Origin: Aquatica leii
Lineage: Eukaryota; Arthropoda; Insecta; Coleoptera; Lampyridae
Direction: 5' to 3'
DNA: 64,000 nt
Assembly (NCBI GenBank): GCA_035610365.1
Contig: CM069439.1
Span: 15,451,533-15,515,532 of the forward strand
The position numbers and the translations under genes were made by a program. Under the pieces are notes generated by a model. It did no database searches. It saw nothing but the letters and a program-made list of their open reading frames with translations, and was not told the origin of the DNA. This document shows positions 49,980 to 60,807 of this stretch, piece by piece. Each line of letters opens with the position of its first letter. The stretch's first letter is position 1.

Positions 49980-50937
49980 TTAACACAAAGATAAAATTAA
50001 ATCTCTTGTATTATCAAAGCATTTCATCGCGGTCTTAAAACCACGATGCAAATACCATGTCCTGCGGTTTTTTGGGCAATCTTTCGTATGGTGCTTTTCA
50101 GCACAATTACCGCATTGAAGGTTGCCCTTGCAGTCACCTTGTTGATGACCGAACTTCTGGCACTTAAAGCATCCTAAGATGCGTACATGGCCATTGTCCC
50201 TGTCCCAAGCAGTAAGGAAATGTTTTTTTTCATGTTTTAAAAACGTTACAACGTTTTCAAATAGTCGAAATAAAAAATGTTTCAACAAAATATTTTTATT
50301 GCGTTTTAAAAATATTTTATTTCAACATCGATAAATATTTTAAAAATGTTTTACGAAACATTTTTAGTAACATAAAAAACGTTTTTACTTTATTAGAAAT
50401 TATACTTTTGCTTGTGCTTTCACCTATACACTTTTTTCTTTTATATATTGTAAAAGATGGCGATTTTGTATATTATATTTGCATTATATTTTAAGCTTCA
50501 ACGAATCAACAATTTCCATGATATTACTCGCTATGCTGTGTAATGTATTATTAGTGTATCAGTCAAATCGTTTTCTAATTTGCGTTCTAGTGAAACTCGA
50601 ATAGATACTTTTAGTATATGTCAGCATTTATTATGATGGTACGTTTTTCGTTGCAAGAAATTTTGCTGAAGTGTAATATTATTTGTTACAGCAGTGGTAC
50701 ACCAAAATGTTCATTCTATGTACTTCATGATTTCCATTCTTTGTGATGTTTTAAGGTTATCAAATTTATACGATGTTGGCCAAATGGGGAGATTTGAACG
50801 TGCACAATAACCAATTAATCTTGGTATGTAATTTTTTTGATGCAGCATTATTTTGTGTACAAAGTTTCAAAATCTTGGATTGTTCGTTGTTTTGGTTTTC
50901 GTTTTTACACTAAGAGGTACATGCATAATTAGTCAAG

Positions 50938-51075
50938 AGTTCTTATTTTATGGATAGGATTCTTCGGTGTAGAGGAACGGCAACAACCTTTATTGTTCAG
51001 GCATTAACAACAGATAAAGGTTGTTTTTATTGTTGCCGTCCCTCCACCCCAAAGGGTCGTATCCACATAATAGAA
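50938..51075. repeat. long hairpin
   Basis: TTATGGATAGGATTCTTCGG and GAGGAACGGCAACAA pair with CAATAAAAACAACC... and CCTCCACCCC...GTATCCACATAA downstream. Imperfect arms of about 60 bp surround a short loop at GTTCAGGCATTAAC. It is richer in GC than its surroundings. Confidence 0.7.
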
Positions 51076-51279
51076 AAACTTTTGATTAATTGAAACCTTT
51101 TGTGAGGAGTATTATAATTATTTCAAATAATATAAAGTAATTACATGAATAATGTTTGTTTTACTTTTATGTTAATCTGTTAATTTTTGTTATAGGCACC
51201 AAATGCGTTTGCAGTCACATGAAATTGAAGTATTTTAAGTACACAAAGATTGTATTATCTATCTTTTGTAAGCATTTTA

Positions 51280-51449
51280 GGGCTGGTTCTATAATAATGG
51301 TATACATGTCCGTTAAGTTATACTTAGTTTGATTGTAAAACGTCGTTATTGGTTAGTATAAATAAAACTAACAACCAATTATGTCAGTATTTTAAAATTA
51401 AAGCAAGTATAACTAAACTTACATTTATATCATGATTGTAGAACTTCCC
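51280..51449. mobile_element. Tourist/Harbinger-like hairpin MITE, copy 2
   Basis: 170 bp with inverted arms GGGCTGGTTCTATAATAATG and (reversed) GGGAAGTTCTACAATCATG, and a central TTGGTTAGTATAAAT fold. TTA lies on both sides (51277-51279, 51450-51452). It is nested in the 1.5 kb element. Confidence 0.72.
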
Positions 51450-52399
51450 TTAAGCATATTGCAATATTATATAAAATATATATAAAAAAAGCCTTGATTA
51501 TACATTTTTTATACATTAATGTAACATTTGTAAAGTATTATAAATATATATAAATAATATTTTTAGAATGTTTTTCTAAAATTGAATTTTCAACGTAATT
51601 CTGGCCATTAAGACGTTTTTGAAATGTTTTTAAAAATGTAAATATATCTTTTGTAAAACGTTGAAAAAAACATTTTAAAAATGTTTCCTTTCTGATTGGG
51701 ACATGGATTCCAGACTACGTAGACCCGACGGGTGGCCATTAGGTACTTTCATACCTCCGAAGTTACTTCAATGACATAATTAGTATTTGTCTTGTCTCTA
51801 GGTCTGATTTTTGTTATAACCTTAAGGTGTTCTTTAGCTTCTTTAACTATTTCGTCAGAGGCGGCGTCGAAGATCGCCTCTTTCAACTGTTTGGGACAAA
51901 AGTTAGATAGAACGTCCGAGAGAGAAATCCTAGAAGGGGCTTTGCCTTACGGTCTGATCACAAGGCCGGCATTGTTCATGATATCTGTTGGGATTTTAGA
52001 CAGGTCTGTATTTTTGGACTCCAAGCAAACAGAGTTTCGTCCAACTTTCGTCTAGTCGTAGACCGAGCGTAGTAGGGTTTAAGACCTTCATTAGGGTTGT
52101 TTTAGTCTTGTCTGCTGTTTTAAAATTTGTCTCGGGTTTTGGAACGATCACAACTGTGGATCTTTGAATAGGCGTGACGGATTTGCCGGAAGGTACTTTC
52201 GCTCTGTCGGTAATTCTGCTCAACTGAGTTACTTGGGCATATGAAACAGGACTAGTTGTGATCTGCTGGCCAGGAGCTGACAGCTTTGCAGTTACGGACT
52301 GAAGGGCCGTTTGTACGCTCCGAAGGGCATCAGAGATGTCCTTGCGATAATTCCGCAATGATACGCGCTTTTAAATCTGAAGTAGTATGAGCACGCATT

Positions 52400-55300
52400 T
52401 TTAATAGCAATCGAACTAGTATCATCTACAGTTTATCTGTATTTATAACCACCCTCAGTTCCCCATAATAATTACATTGCTAATTATCCAATGCCCGTAC
52501 TACTGCGTGAATGCATCAAAAAGAGTGTAAAGACAATTCCAGTATTAGATGTTTTTTTTTAATTTCCAGTAACAAAAAATTAAGGTTTGATAAGGAAATG
52601 GCTACAATCCAATTGATTGACATAATTTCCGTATTTTCAGTGGACTAGAAGGTTTAAGAAATCTTGTTCTTCTTAGTGATTATAATAAATAAGTAGGTAT
52701 CTCAAACTAATTTTAAAATAATATTGATGGAATAAGTTCTTGTATATTATTTGATCGAAATATATGTCATCAATTCTCTAAGTAGTTTGGGTATTTTTAC
52801 CGATAATCATTTTCTTACCAAAAATAAAATCCATTTTAATTCAAAAGCGTTTTCACTTTTTTGCGCCAAGACAGCTTAGTAGGACCGACAGATAAATAGA
52901 AATTTAATATTTCGATTCACAAATACAATTTGACATAATGGTTTCCAGAATTCTTCAATGGCTACTTTTTCTACCTATCTTCGTTCATGCGCGATGCAAC
53001 AAAAGCCGCTAAATTCAAATTTTTCTTTCGTGATTTTTGTTAGTAACTATCTTTTTATCATAGCTAATAGTTTCCAGAATTCTTTTATAACGGCATTCTT
53101 TCATTACTTATCAAGAACTTATGAAATTTACTTGGCTCATATTTTAATAAAATTAAATTAAAACGGGCAAGCCGGACGTCTATATATTGCTTAAGAAAAT
53201 ATAATTGCTTTGGTGGTGTTTTTGTGTAAAGGTATTCAGAGAAAATTATTAGTTTTACGATAAAAACAAAAACTTTTCCTTTATTTATGAAAAGATAGTG
53301 CTACTACTATTAACTTGAAATTTATTATCAATTTCTAATAAACGATTCTCTAAGCCATTTATTTACATACCTAACTGTATGTACGAAACTCACATCATAA
53401 ACAACACGAAAGTTAACAATTAATAGCCCATTACAAGGTACGCATTATTGAAAAATAATATTTTTAATAAACTTAGTTTTTTCTTTTTTATGCTTTCATT
53501 TCAATGTTCTCGATTACAGGTATTGACACCTGCTGCGTTGGGTACCACCACCTATAGAGAAACGGATGGTTCCGTCAAACCCCGTTTACATTAAAACTTC
53601 TGCTCGTCACAAAATGTTGTTTCCATTTTTTTCAAAACTAGTGTATAAATCAGGGTCAATTACTACTTTAATGTAGGTACATTGTACTTACTACGTACTT
53701 GTGAGATTCAAACTAAAAATCTATTGACCATCATTATTTTTAAATAAATTGGCAAAGTTTTATTTTATAGAAAAACCTAAAACAAAGTATAAACGACATA
53801 ATTCCATCAAATAAAACGAAGAATTAAAAAAAAAGAAAATTTAGAAGTCTTCGATTACAATTTGATCAAAGTTCATAGGAAATTTTCAAAAGAGTGAATA
53901 AAATGAAAAACAAAAATGTTTTATTAATTTGAAGATTTCAGTTAAAAATCGAAAGAAAACTAAGGTAATGTTGTGATCTTTAAAGACCAAATGTTTAGGC
54001 AAAATGCCTTAAATGTTTATTTCACGGCATTTTTCTTATAAATTCCTATTTTGCGCTTTAATGCCAATTTTGTCAAAAACATGGTGACGTATGTAAAAAT
54101 TAATTTTAAAAGTAACTTGAATTCATAAAAAGTTTAGGAATGCAATTAAGTATTAAAGGCAATTAGAGTTACCAAGGTCGGGAAATTCTATGTTACCTAT
54201 ACATTTACCTGTACAGTCGTAAAATTCCCATTAGCCCAAACCTGGATTAACAAAGTAGTAATCCCTATTTCAAAGTATATAATGCTATCTATTTTCTATT
54301 CGAAACAGCAATTATCTATTCATTGTTTTAATCCGTTTTCGGAATGATGACTTAATGACATTTTTACGGCAATGTAGGTAAATTCCAATCTCCCTTACAA
54401 CGCACTGATGGAATAACTCCAGATAATTAAAAAAAATACTTAGTAGTAAGTTGCAACATGGAATTATTTAAAAAAATATTTATTTTCTATTTTTTGTCTG
54501 TTTGTATTTTTATGATGAAATTCTTAAACATTTTTTTATTAGTAAGATGTAATAATAACAATAACTACCTAATTGTTTTACAAGTTACTTATTTTGTATT
54601 TTTTAATTTGTATGCATTTTTATAATAAAGTTATTCAATTTTTAGTGCCTATTTTTGATGTTTTTTTAATGCTTAAGTGTTTGCCTATTTTAACCATTTT
54701 TAATGTCTGTACATCCGGTCTTTTAATGTTGTAGCCGAAGTGCCAATTTCCATTTTTTACCAATTTTCAAGATTTAGTTTTAATTGTAATCGATGGTTTT
54801 TTAGCTTTTTTTAACACGTTTCTTTTAATTTCATCTTTTGATTTGAATGTTTTCTAGTCCATAAGTTTTTTAATATTGCTTTACTCTATATTTTAAGTTT
54901 TTCAAAATAGTTTTTTGCTCGGCTTTCTTTTGGTTGTTTTGTTTTTCTACTTTTTCTTATTAAAGTTTTTTAGTCGACACCAGTAGTTTATTTCTTTCTT
55001 TTTTCCATTCTTTATTTTTAACTTTTCTTCTAGTTTTTCTATCAAAAATTTAAAATTGATAAGAAAGATTAGATTAAAAGTTTTCTTTTTTACTTTTTGT
55101 CACAAAACTCAAAATCAACAAATTCATAGAAAAAAAGGCAATTATAAAAGTATATGAGTGACGATTAAAGTCGATTACCTACAGCACTTAGTGGCGTCAA
55201 TGCCTAAACGACTGCTAAAATGCATTCATAATAACAGGAGTTAATAGAACCTCTTAAATATATAATATTTACTATACTAATTGTATATACTCAATTATCA

Positions 55301-55488
55301 AACTTGGTTTAGTTATTTATTGCTAATATATAATAAATTTTAAAACTATAAACGATTAAATTAAACTTGAAGATATACAACAATAAAGATAATTTTTATC
55401 ACAGTTTAAAATAACGCAAGTAAAATTTATCTGAAACGTTTAAAGCCTCTGTTGGAATGGACACGGTTAAATGATTCCACTTAGTAGC
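52400..55488. other. AT-rich intergenic region, T-rich in its later part
   Basis: No recognised gene. From about 54460 to 55030 the plus strand is strongly T-rich. A short GC-richer open stretch at 53520 is reported separately. A 14-bp word TTTCCAGAATTCTT occurs twice (near 52945 and 53070). Confidence 0.45.
53520..53594 (+). other. possible small exon (uncertain)
   Basis: After a good acceptor (CTCGATTACAG) a 24-codon frame, VLTPAALGTTTYRETDGSVK..., ends in TAA. It is much richer in GC than the surrounding DNA. No donor or partner exon could be tied to it. It could be a terminal exon, an old repeat or chance. Confidence 0.2.
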
Positions 55489-55524
55489 ACTTAGTGTCCC
55501 AATTTTTCTTTTCTTGAGTGTACA
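55489..55524 (-). repeat. dispersed 36-bp repeat, copy B
   Basis: Reverse-complement copy of 23475-23511. Confidence 0.6.
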
Positions 55525-56412
55525 ATAAATGTACATACATCGGACTAAATTGGTTAAGAAGTTTAGATAAAAACTTGTCCGTTTGTCTATAGTGGAATAC
55601 ATGACTATAAAAGTACATAACACTATTATCTCTATTTTAGTTGTTTTCAAGACGCTTTGTGATCTTGTTCTTTTTTTCTGATCAATGATGAATCAGTTTG
55701 CTAAAAATCTAGTAGTAGAAAATAATAGACGTAACCAACGTAATATAAAAGTTTATTTTAGGATATAGGCAAGTTTTTCATAAATATTCAGCAAAGTATA
55801 ATTGTTTCTTATAGTAAATTAAGTACTTAATTTATTTAATCAACTTGTAAATAAGCAGTCGATTTTTGTACTAATCACTCTTTGAAGTTTCGCAGCAGAA
55901 ACGTACAACTGCTGGAAAAAGTAAAGCCTTATTTAGTTCTTACATACCCTCTTGCCATTTTAACTAAATAATTATTAAATACCACGGTACTATTTACATA
56001 TATAAAATAATTTGTGCAATTAGAATTTATAAAAAAAATGACAAGAACAATGACTGATTTGATACTTTAACAAAAGACATAATACTTTGTCAGTTTCCTG
56101 TTTTGTAGTAACCTAGATTTTTTGTTAAATTTAAATACGTTTGCAATTTGTACTATTTTGGGTTGAATTATCTAAATCGTTGCCACCTTAGATGACGACT
56201 TGCCAAACGTTAGTAACAGGAAGATAAATCTGCAATATTACTATGTCCGCTTATTTAAGTATAACAATAAGTCTTAACAATTCCAATATTTCCTAATATA
56301 GGATAAGCAGATCAGGTCACCTGTATAAAAAAACCTTACGGCAGCAATTACATGCACACTTTGTTTATATATACATAGAATATTATTTTTACAATGATAA
56401 ATATATATACAC
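55525..56412. other. 3' flank of the membrane-protein gene
   Basis: AT-rich 3' UTR or intergenic DNA for the minus-strand gene ending at 56413. Nothing else is recognised. Confidence 0.4.
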
Positions 56413-57023
56413 TCAAACCAGAGTCGATAATTCGTGAGGTGAGTTCGTCGTTCCGACACTACTCATATCGAGAGTAGTGTTTGGCATTCCAGGACTAACA
56501 CTTCCACTCGCTTCTCTAGGATGTGACATTTTTGTTAGATTAAGATTTTCCGCTGTTGGTGGAGTTGTCGTAGAAGGCCTAACTATATACGGCCCGTTAC
56601 TGTGGACTTGTGCTGGAGATTGTAAGAAGCTATGGTTGTAATTACTCATATGTGACTGATTCAATTGACTTAAAGGAGCGGTGATGTTATGAAAAGAACT
56701 ATGCTGATTTGTAGACTGCTCGTGTTGCTGCAACGCCAATTCCTTAACAGCGTTAGTTTTTTCTCTTTGCCAAATGAAAACGTTATGCACCATCGCACAT
56801 CCACAGAAGATTATACCTAAACCTATGAACACGCTTGTGACTATAGCTGGCGTGGAATGAAACTGGATGAATGTGTACAGTATTATACCTGTAATTACGT
56901 CACATTAAATTTAGCGATTTCAGCCGACTTTAATTACCTGTTAAAAATACTGGAATTGATATGAAGAATCCTCCAACTGCACATATCCTACTTATGGACG
57001 ATTTTTGAAGGTATTTGTTGGTT
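56413..57023 (-). CDS. membrane protein with C-terminal PDZ-type tail (last two exons)
   Basis: Two exons, 57023-56938 and 56888-56413, are separated by a 49-bp intron (donor GTAATT, acceptor ATTACAG) and join in phase to about 186 residues. The upstream part is outside or not recognised, since the first exon starts mid-codon. Two hydrophobic segments are seen, ISRICAVGGFFISIPVFLTG extending to ILYTF, and AIVTSVFIGLGIIFCGCAMV. They are joined by a short hydrophilic turn (QFHSTP), so the chain probably re-enters the same side. The Gln/Asn/Ser/Pro-rich tail of about 110 residues would be cytoplasmic and ends HELSTLV, a class I PDZ ligand (T-x-V). I do not recognise the family. Confidence 0.72.
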
Positions 57024-57733
57024 CTGCAAAAAATACATTTGTTAATCCTTTGTTTATGTTATCGCAAAAATGTTGAATTAGCACTTTTGCATCCTTTGAC
57101 ACATCAAGGTAAAACTGCTACAAATTCAATTACGCTATTTGCACCTGCTGCACTTTTATCGAAAATTTAAATAAATGTAGAAACGTCCGATTGCATTTTG
57201 ATGCATCTACATACCTACTTTCCTTTAAATTGTCATTTAAAATATATTAAATATAAAATACTAACATAAAAATACTCGAGGAAGAATTACGAAAGAAGCA
57301 GGTGCTGTTACAGGTGAAATCGTTAGTGTACACAAACAGCTGTAAATATTAACGGTTACAAAAGTTCGAGAAAAATTAAAAACCAGTAAGAGGGAAAACG
57401 AGTACAATGAAAATAAACGTATTTTAAGTTTGAAGTACTCAAACCTAATTAATAAACATTTTAATTTCAAATGTGGCGAGTCTCTCAGATTTCAGACATC
57501 TTTGGTCTTTTAATTTAAGACTATAGTCGTAAACATAAGCAAATACCATTAACGATATTTGTCTTGAACTAAAGAGTGGAGAAGAATTCGTTAACAATCG
57601 TCAAACAAAACTTATAGCTTTGTAATAACTTTAAAATAAATAGTTAAATCATTGTTTTAAATAGAAACGATTTTAATATTTAAAAATGAGCTATAAGACA
57701 TGTAAAAACTAGTAGAATATTTTCAAACAAAAC
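57024..57733. other. intron or 5' flank of the membrane-protein gene
   Basis: The acceptor TTTTTTGCAG ends at 57024. The next exon upstream was not found by eye within the window. Confidence 0.4.
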
Positions 57734-58083
57734 CCAGCTAACCAGATCACGTTTTTATTACATCACTTTTACGTTAATAGAGTAGCTTAGTAACGTACCA
57801 CACATAATCGTAATTATTCGTAATGAATTTGAGTATGTGAACCTCAACGTAAGAATAAAATAATTTTTGTAATGTAACTTTTTAGTGCGATTTAGTAATT
57901 TCTTAATACTTAATTGAGAGATTTAAGTTTACAGTATATTTCGTCATCAAAATTCAATACATACATACAATGGCGACTGCGTAACGAGACTGTAATTTGG
58001 GTAATCAGATGACAGAAATTTAGCGACGTTACTATTAGGGAATATTAGTCACGTTTACGTAACGTCAGTTATAGTTGCTTGGG
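57734..58083 (+). mobile_element. CCCAAG-type MITE, copy 1
   Basis: 350 bp beginning CCCAGCTAACCAGATCACG and ending GTTATAGTTGCTTGGG, whose reverse complement is CCCAAGCAACTATAAC. It is rich in ACGT words and non-coding, and matches 37768-38168 in inverse orientation. Confidence 0.72.
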
Positions 58084-59740
58084 AAGTGCTAGAAACGGTA
58101 AGAAACTGATAATAAAACTATGGCGTATACGTCGATTCACCGCTTAGAAAAAAATTAAAACACAAAAAAATGCATAAGAACCTCAACCAATCGCATGTGG
58201 TAACAAAACTAAATTTAAAAAAAATGTAATAATAAATAATTTTAAAAAGCGGTGAAAGTTTAAAATTCCATGTTTAGACTATAATTGGCAAAATTATAAA
58301 AGACTAAAGTGAAACAAACGTTAAAAAAAAGAAGCAAAAAAAATTTAAAAAACAGCAGGTACACACTGTCAAGTTTTGGAATTTGTATACCAATAGCAAA
58401 ATCATACGTGAAAGTTTGAGTTTAGTAGTTAAAAAACCTCTTCGAGTAATGTTCTGCAAAAAATTCTGTCGTTTAATCACATCTTTATAGGTAACTGAAT
58501 TCTAAAAATATCTTTAAAAAATGATTGTAAAAACTACAACATTATTTGGAAGTTTAATTTTAAAAGCCAATAAGAAGAGTGTGTATAGACCTTCAACTTT
58601 TATTAAAGCACGTTTCTATTAATTTAAAGTCTAGCTTACCTACATCCAAGCAAATATTTAATCTCTTAGTTTCGGTCACTTATAAGAACTTATGACCGCA
58701 TACACGCACACAAAAAAACTTGTTACTAAGCGCGTTTATGTCATAAAAAGTTTGTTGCTAAGACAATAAATTAAATCTTTTAAACTTCGCATATTTCCCG
58801 TGCATATTCAATCACTTCTGCTGTCGATGACTACCTTGTCTTTGTAGGTTTTAAATGTAGACACGCGTGGAAGTGTCAAAGAATTTATGTCACTACTTGC
58901 AAGACACAAGATAAGTATCGCTAATGGCATGGTACAAATAAAATACTTCCCTCGAAATTCCAAAATAGAACTGGTATGATCTCGATACGTAATTGTTATT
59001 CACTGCTAAAAAACATAAGTTCAAGGCTAATAAAAATATTTCATATCCTCATGGTTATTTTTTGTGAGAAACAAGTCCCAAATCCTTACAACAACACTTT
59101 CAGACTATACCTATAACAACAAAATCATAGAAGTAACGAATCAACTCAAGAAGTAATTTTTTTGAATACTAAAGTCATCAACAAAAAGGGAAAAAGACTA
59201 TATTGAACGTAATTAACTTAATATTGATCAGAACTAAAAAAAGTTTTGTTAATGTCAACAAAAATACAAACTAAACAATTAATTAATAAAAACTAGTCCC
59301 ATCAATTTAAAAAAAACTATGGATACACTGTCAACTACATTTCTTTAAATTAAAGAATAAATTTTGTTTTTTTAGTCAATATAAAACGCTTTTATCTAAA
59401 ACTGCCGAGATAATGAGTCAAATATCTAAACATCTTAGTCAGAATCAATTAAATCGTTTTGTAAAGCTTTTAACTGCATGGTAAAAAAGTTTTTAAATTA
59501 AATTAGGGAAATAAATTAAATCTGTCAAATAGTCAATGAAGAGAAATGTAGTAATAAGTATGTCAACAGAGTTTGAATAACACAATCGGTTGTAGTCAAA
59601 TTTATATAAACCACACCCAAGATTATTAATAACTAAAATATTGACTTTTTAGTATACATATTTAAAATTAAACCCAACAGTTACAAAAATTTTCAAACTG
59701 TGAGAAATGTTCAACTGAAAATTTTTCCGATACCAGAGTT
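58084..59740. other. AT-rich DNA, probably intron of the membrane-protein gene
   Basis: No exon or repeat recognised. Confidence 0.45.
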
Positions 59741-60750
59741 ATCTCATATAGCACACGTACGTATTATGTACGTACAAAGTACGTACTTCTAAGTACGTCT
59801 GTACATATAACGTATGTTACATATACGAACAACCCAAGTAGCAAATGTACGTAATAATTACGTTTATTTTTCGTGTTCATTCGTAATTTACGTAATAACT
59901 CCAAAATGTCACGTACAGTTTATTCTCAAACTTCGACGTCACATTTTTCACGTTTCCGGTACGTAACAATTACGTAGTTTAAAAATGAAACTTAGCAATT
60001 AAAATTACAGTTAACAATGTGTGATCAACACAGAAAATACATTCGATAATTAAAACCGACGTATGCATTGTTTAAAAACATAAAAATGTACGTGATAGGT
60101 AGGTGTTTGTTTGCAAATTTTACACTTTTTAAATGCTCACTAACTACACCAATAAATTAACAAATAAATTTAGTAAAGTGACGAATACTACTATAACAGT
60201 GTAACCTCTATAATCTGAACAAACCTAAATCCGGGCACATTTTTAAAATTTAATCTGGACGCATCTCTTTAATCTGGAAACTTATGCCACAGTGATCGAC
60301 GGTGATTTACTGCTCGCCGGCGTTTATATTTTTATTTGTTTGAGCTTGTCTTTGGCAGAATGTCCAGACTCTGTGTATCAAACTAGTTTGTGAATATCTA
60401 CAGTACACATACGTACATAAGTAAATTTATCATGTAAAATGTACGTAAATTTAGATCTCAATTATAAGTGATATTTTACGTAAATTGACTGTGACATTTG
60501 CACGTGATTGATACGTAATATTACGTACTTGTATCACGTAAAATATACGTAGCTATTACATACGTTGCTACATGGGCATATACGCCCACTGTACGTACAT
60601 AGTACATCTATGGCGTTTGTGGTTTAATAGATATCATCTATTAGTTACTACTAATTTTACATTTTAAAATCACACTAAAGATATAGAGACGAATGTAGTT
60701 AAAATATACCACAAATGTACGTACAATGGACAAAGTGTGCTATGTGGGAT
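59741..60750. mobile_element. outer MITE with ATCYCAYATAGCACAC ends
   Basis: ATCTCATATAGCACAC at 59741-59756 returns as GTGTGCTATGTGGGAT at 60735-60750. Both ends are followed inwards by TACGTAC palindromes. The middle is occupied by the element at 59833-60576. No coding. Confidence 0.65.
59833..60576. mobile_element. inner MITE with CCCAAGTAGCAA ends
   Basis: CCCAAGTAGCAAATGTACG at the left and (reversed) CCCATGTAGCAACGTATG at the right. Dense ACGTAA/TTACGT words occur in both arms. CATATACG stands immediately right of the element (60577-60584) and five bases left of it (59820-59827), a possible 8-bp target duplication. Confidence 0.65.
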
Positions 60751-60807
60751 TGGTTTAAAACAATATCAAAGTTATAGACATGAAGTTGCACAAGTTAAAA
60801 CTCAGTA

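Larger units (their letters stand above)
50204..51700. mobile_element. 1.5 kb non-coding element, CCCAAGCAG ends
   Basis: The left end CCCAAGCAGTAAGGAAATG and the reverse complement of the right end (CCCAATCAGAAAGGAAACAT) are inverted repeats, both followed by T-rich runs and copies of CGTTTTAAAAACGTT-type words. It sits inside a LINE ORF1 frame, which fixes its limits to within a few bases. A clear target duplication was not seen. It holds two further hairpins (50938-51075 and 51280-51449) and no transposase frame. Confidence 0.7.
49980..52399 (-). pseudogene. LINE ORF1 (Gag-like, CCHC knuckles) split by insertion
   Basis: On the minus strand the frame starts near 52399 (MRAHTTSDLKARIIAEL). 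It shifts to DISDALRSVQTALQSVTAKL and PVSYAQVTQLSRITDR, then to a PTTLGLRLDE region, and reaches YVVWNPC at about 51705. The element at 50204-51700 then interrupts it. At 50203 it resumes with RDNGHVRILGCFKCQKFGH, and the knuckles CFKCQKFGHQQGDC and CGNCAEKHHTKDC follow, ending near 49980. ORF1 proteins with two or three CCHC knuckles package LINE RNA in the Jockey, R1 and I groups. No ORF2 follows on the minus strand, so only the 5' part remains, the reverse of ordinary LINE truncation. Confidence 0.75.
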
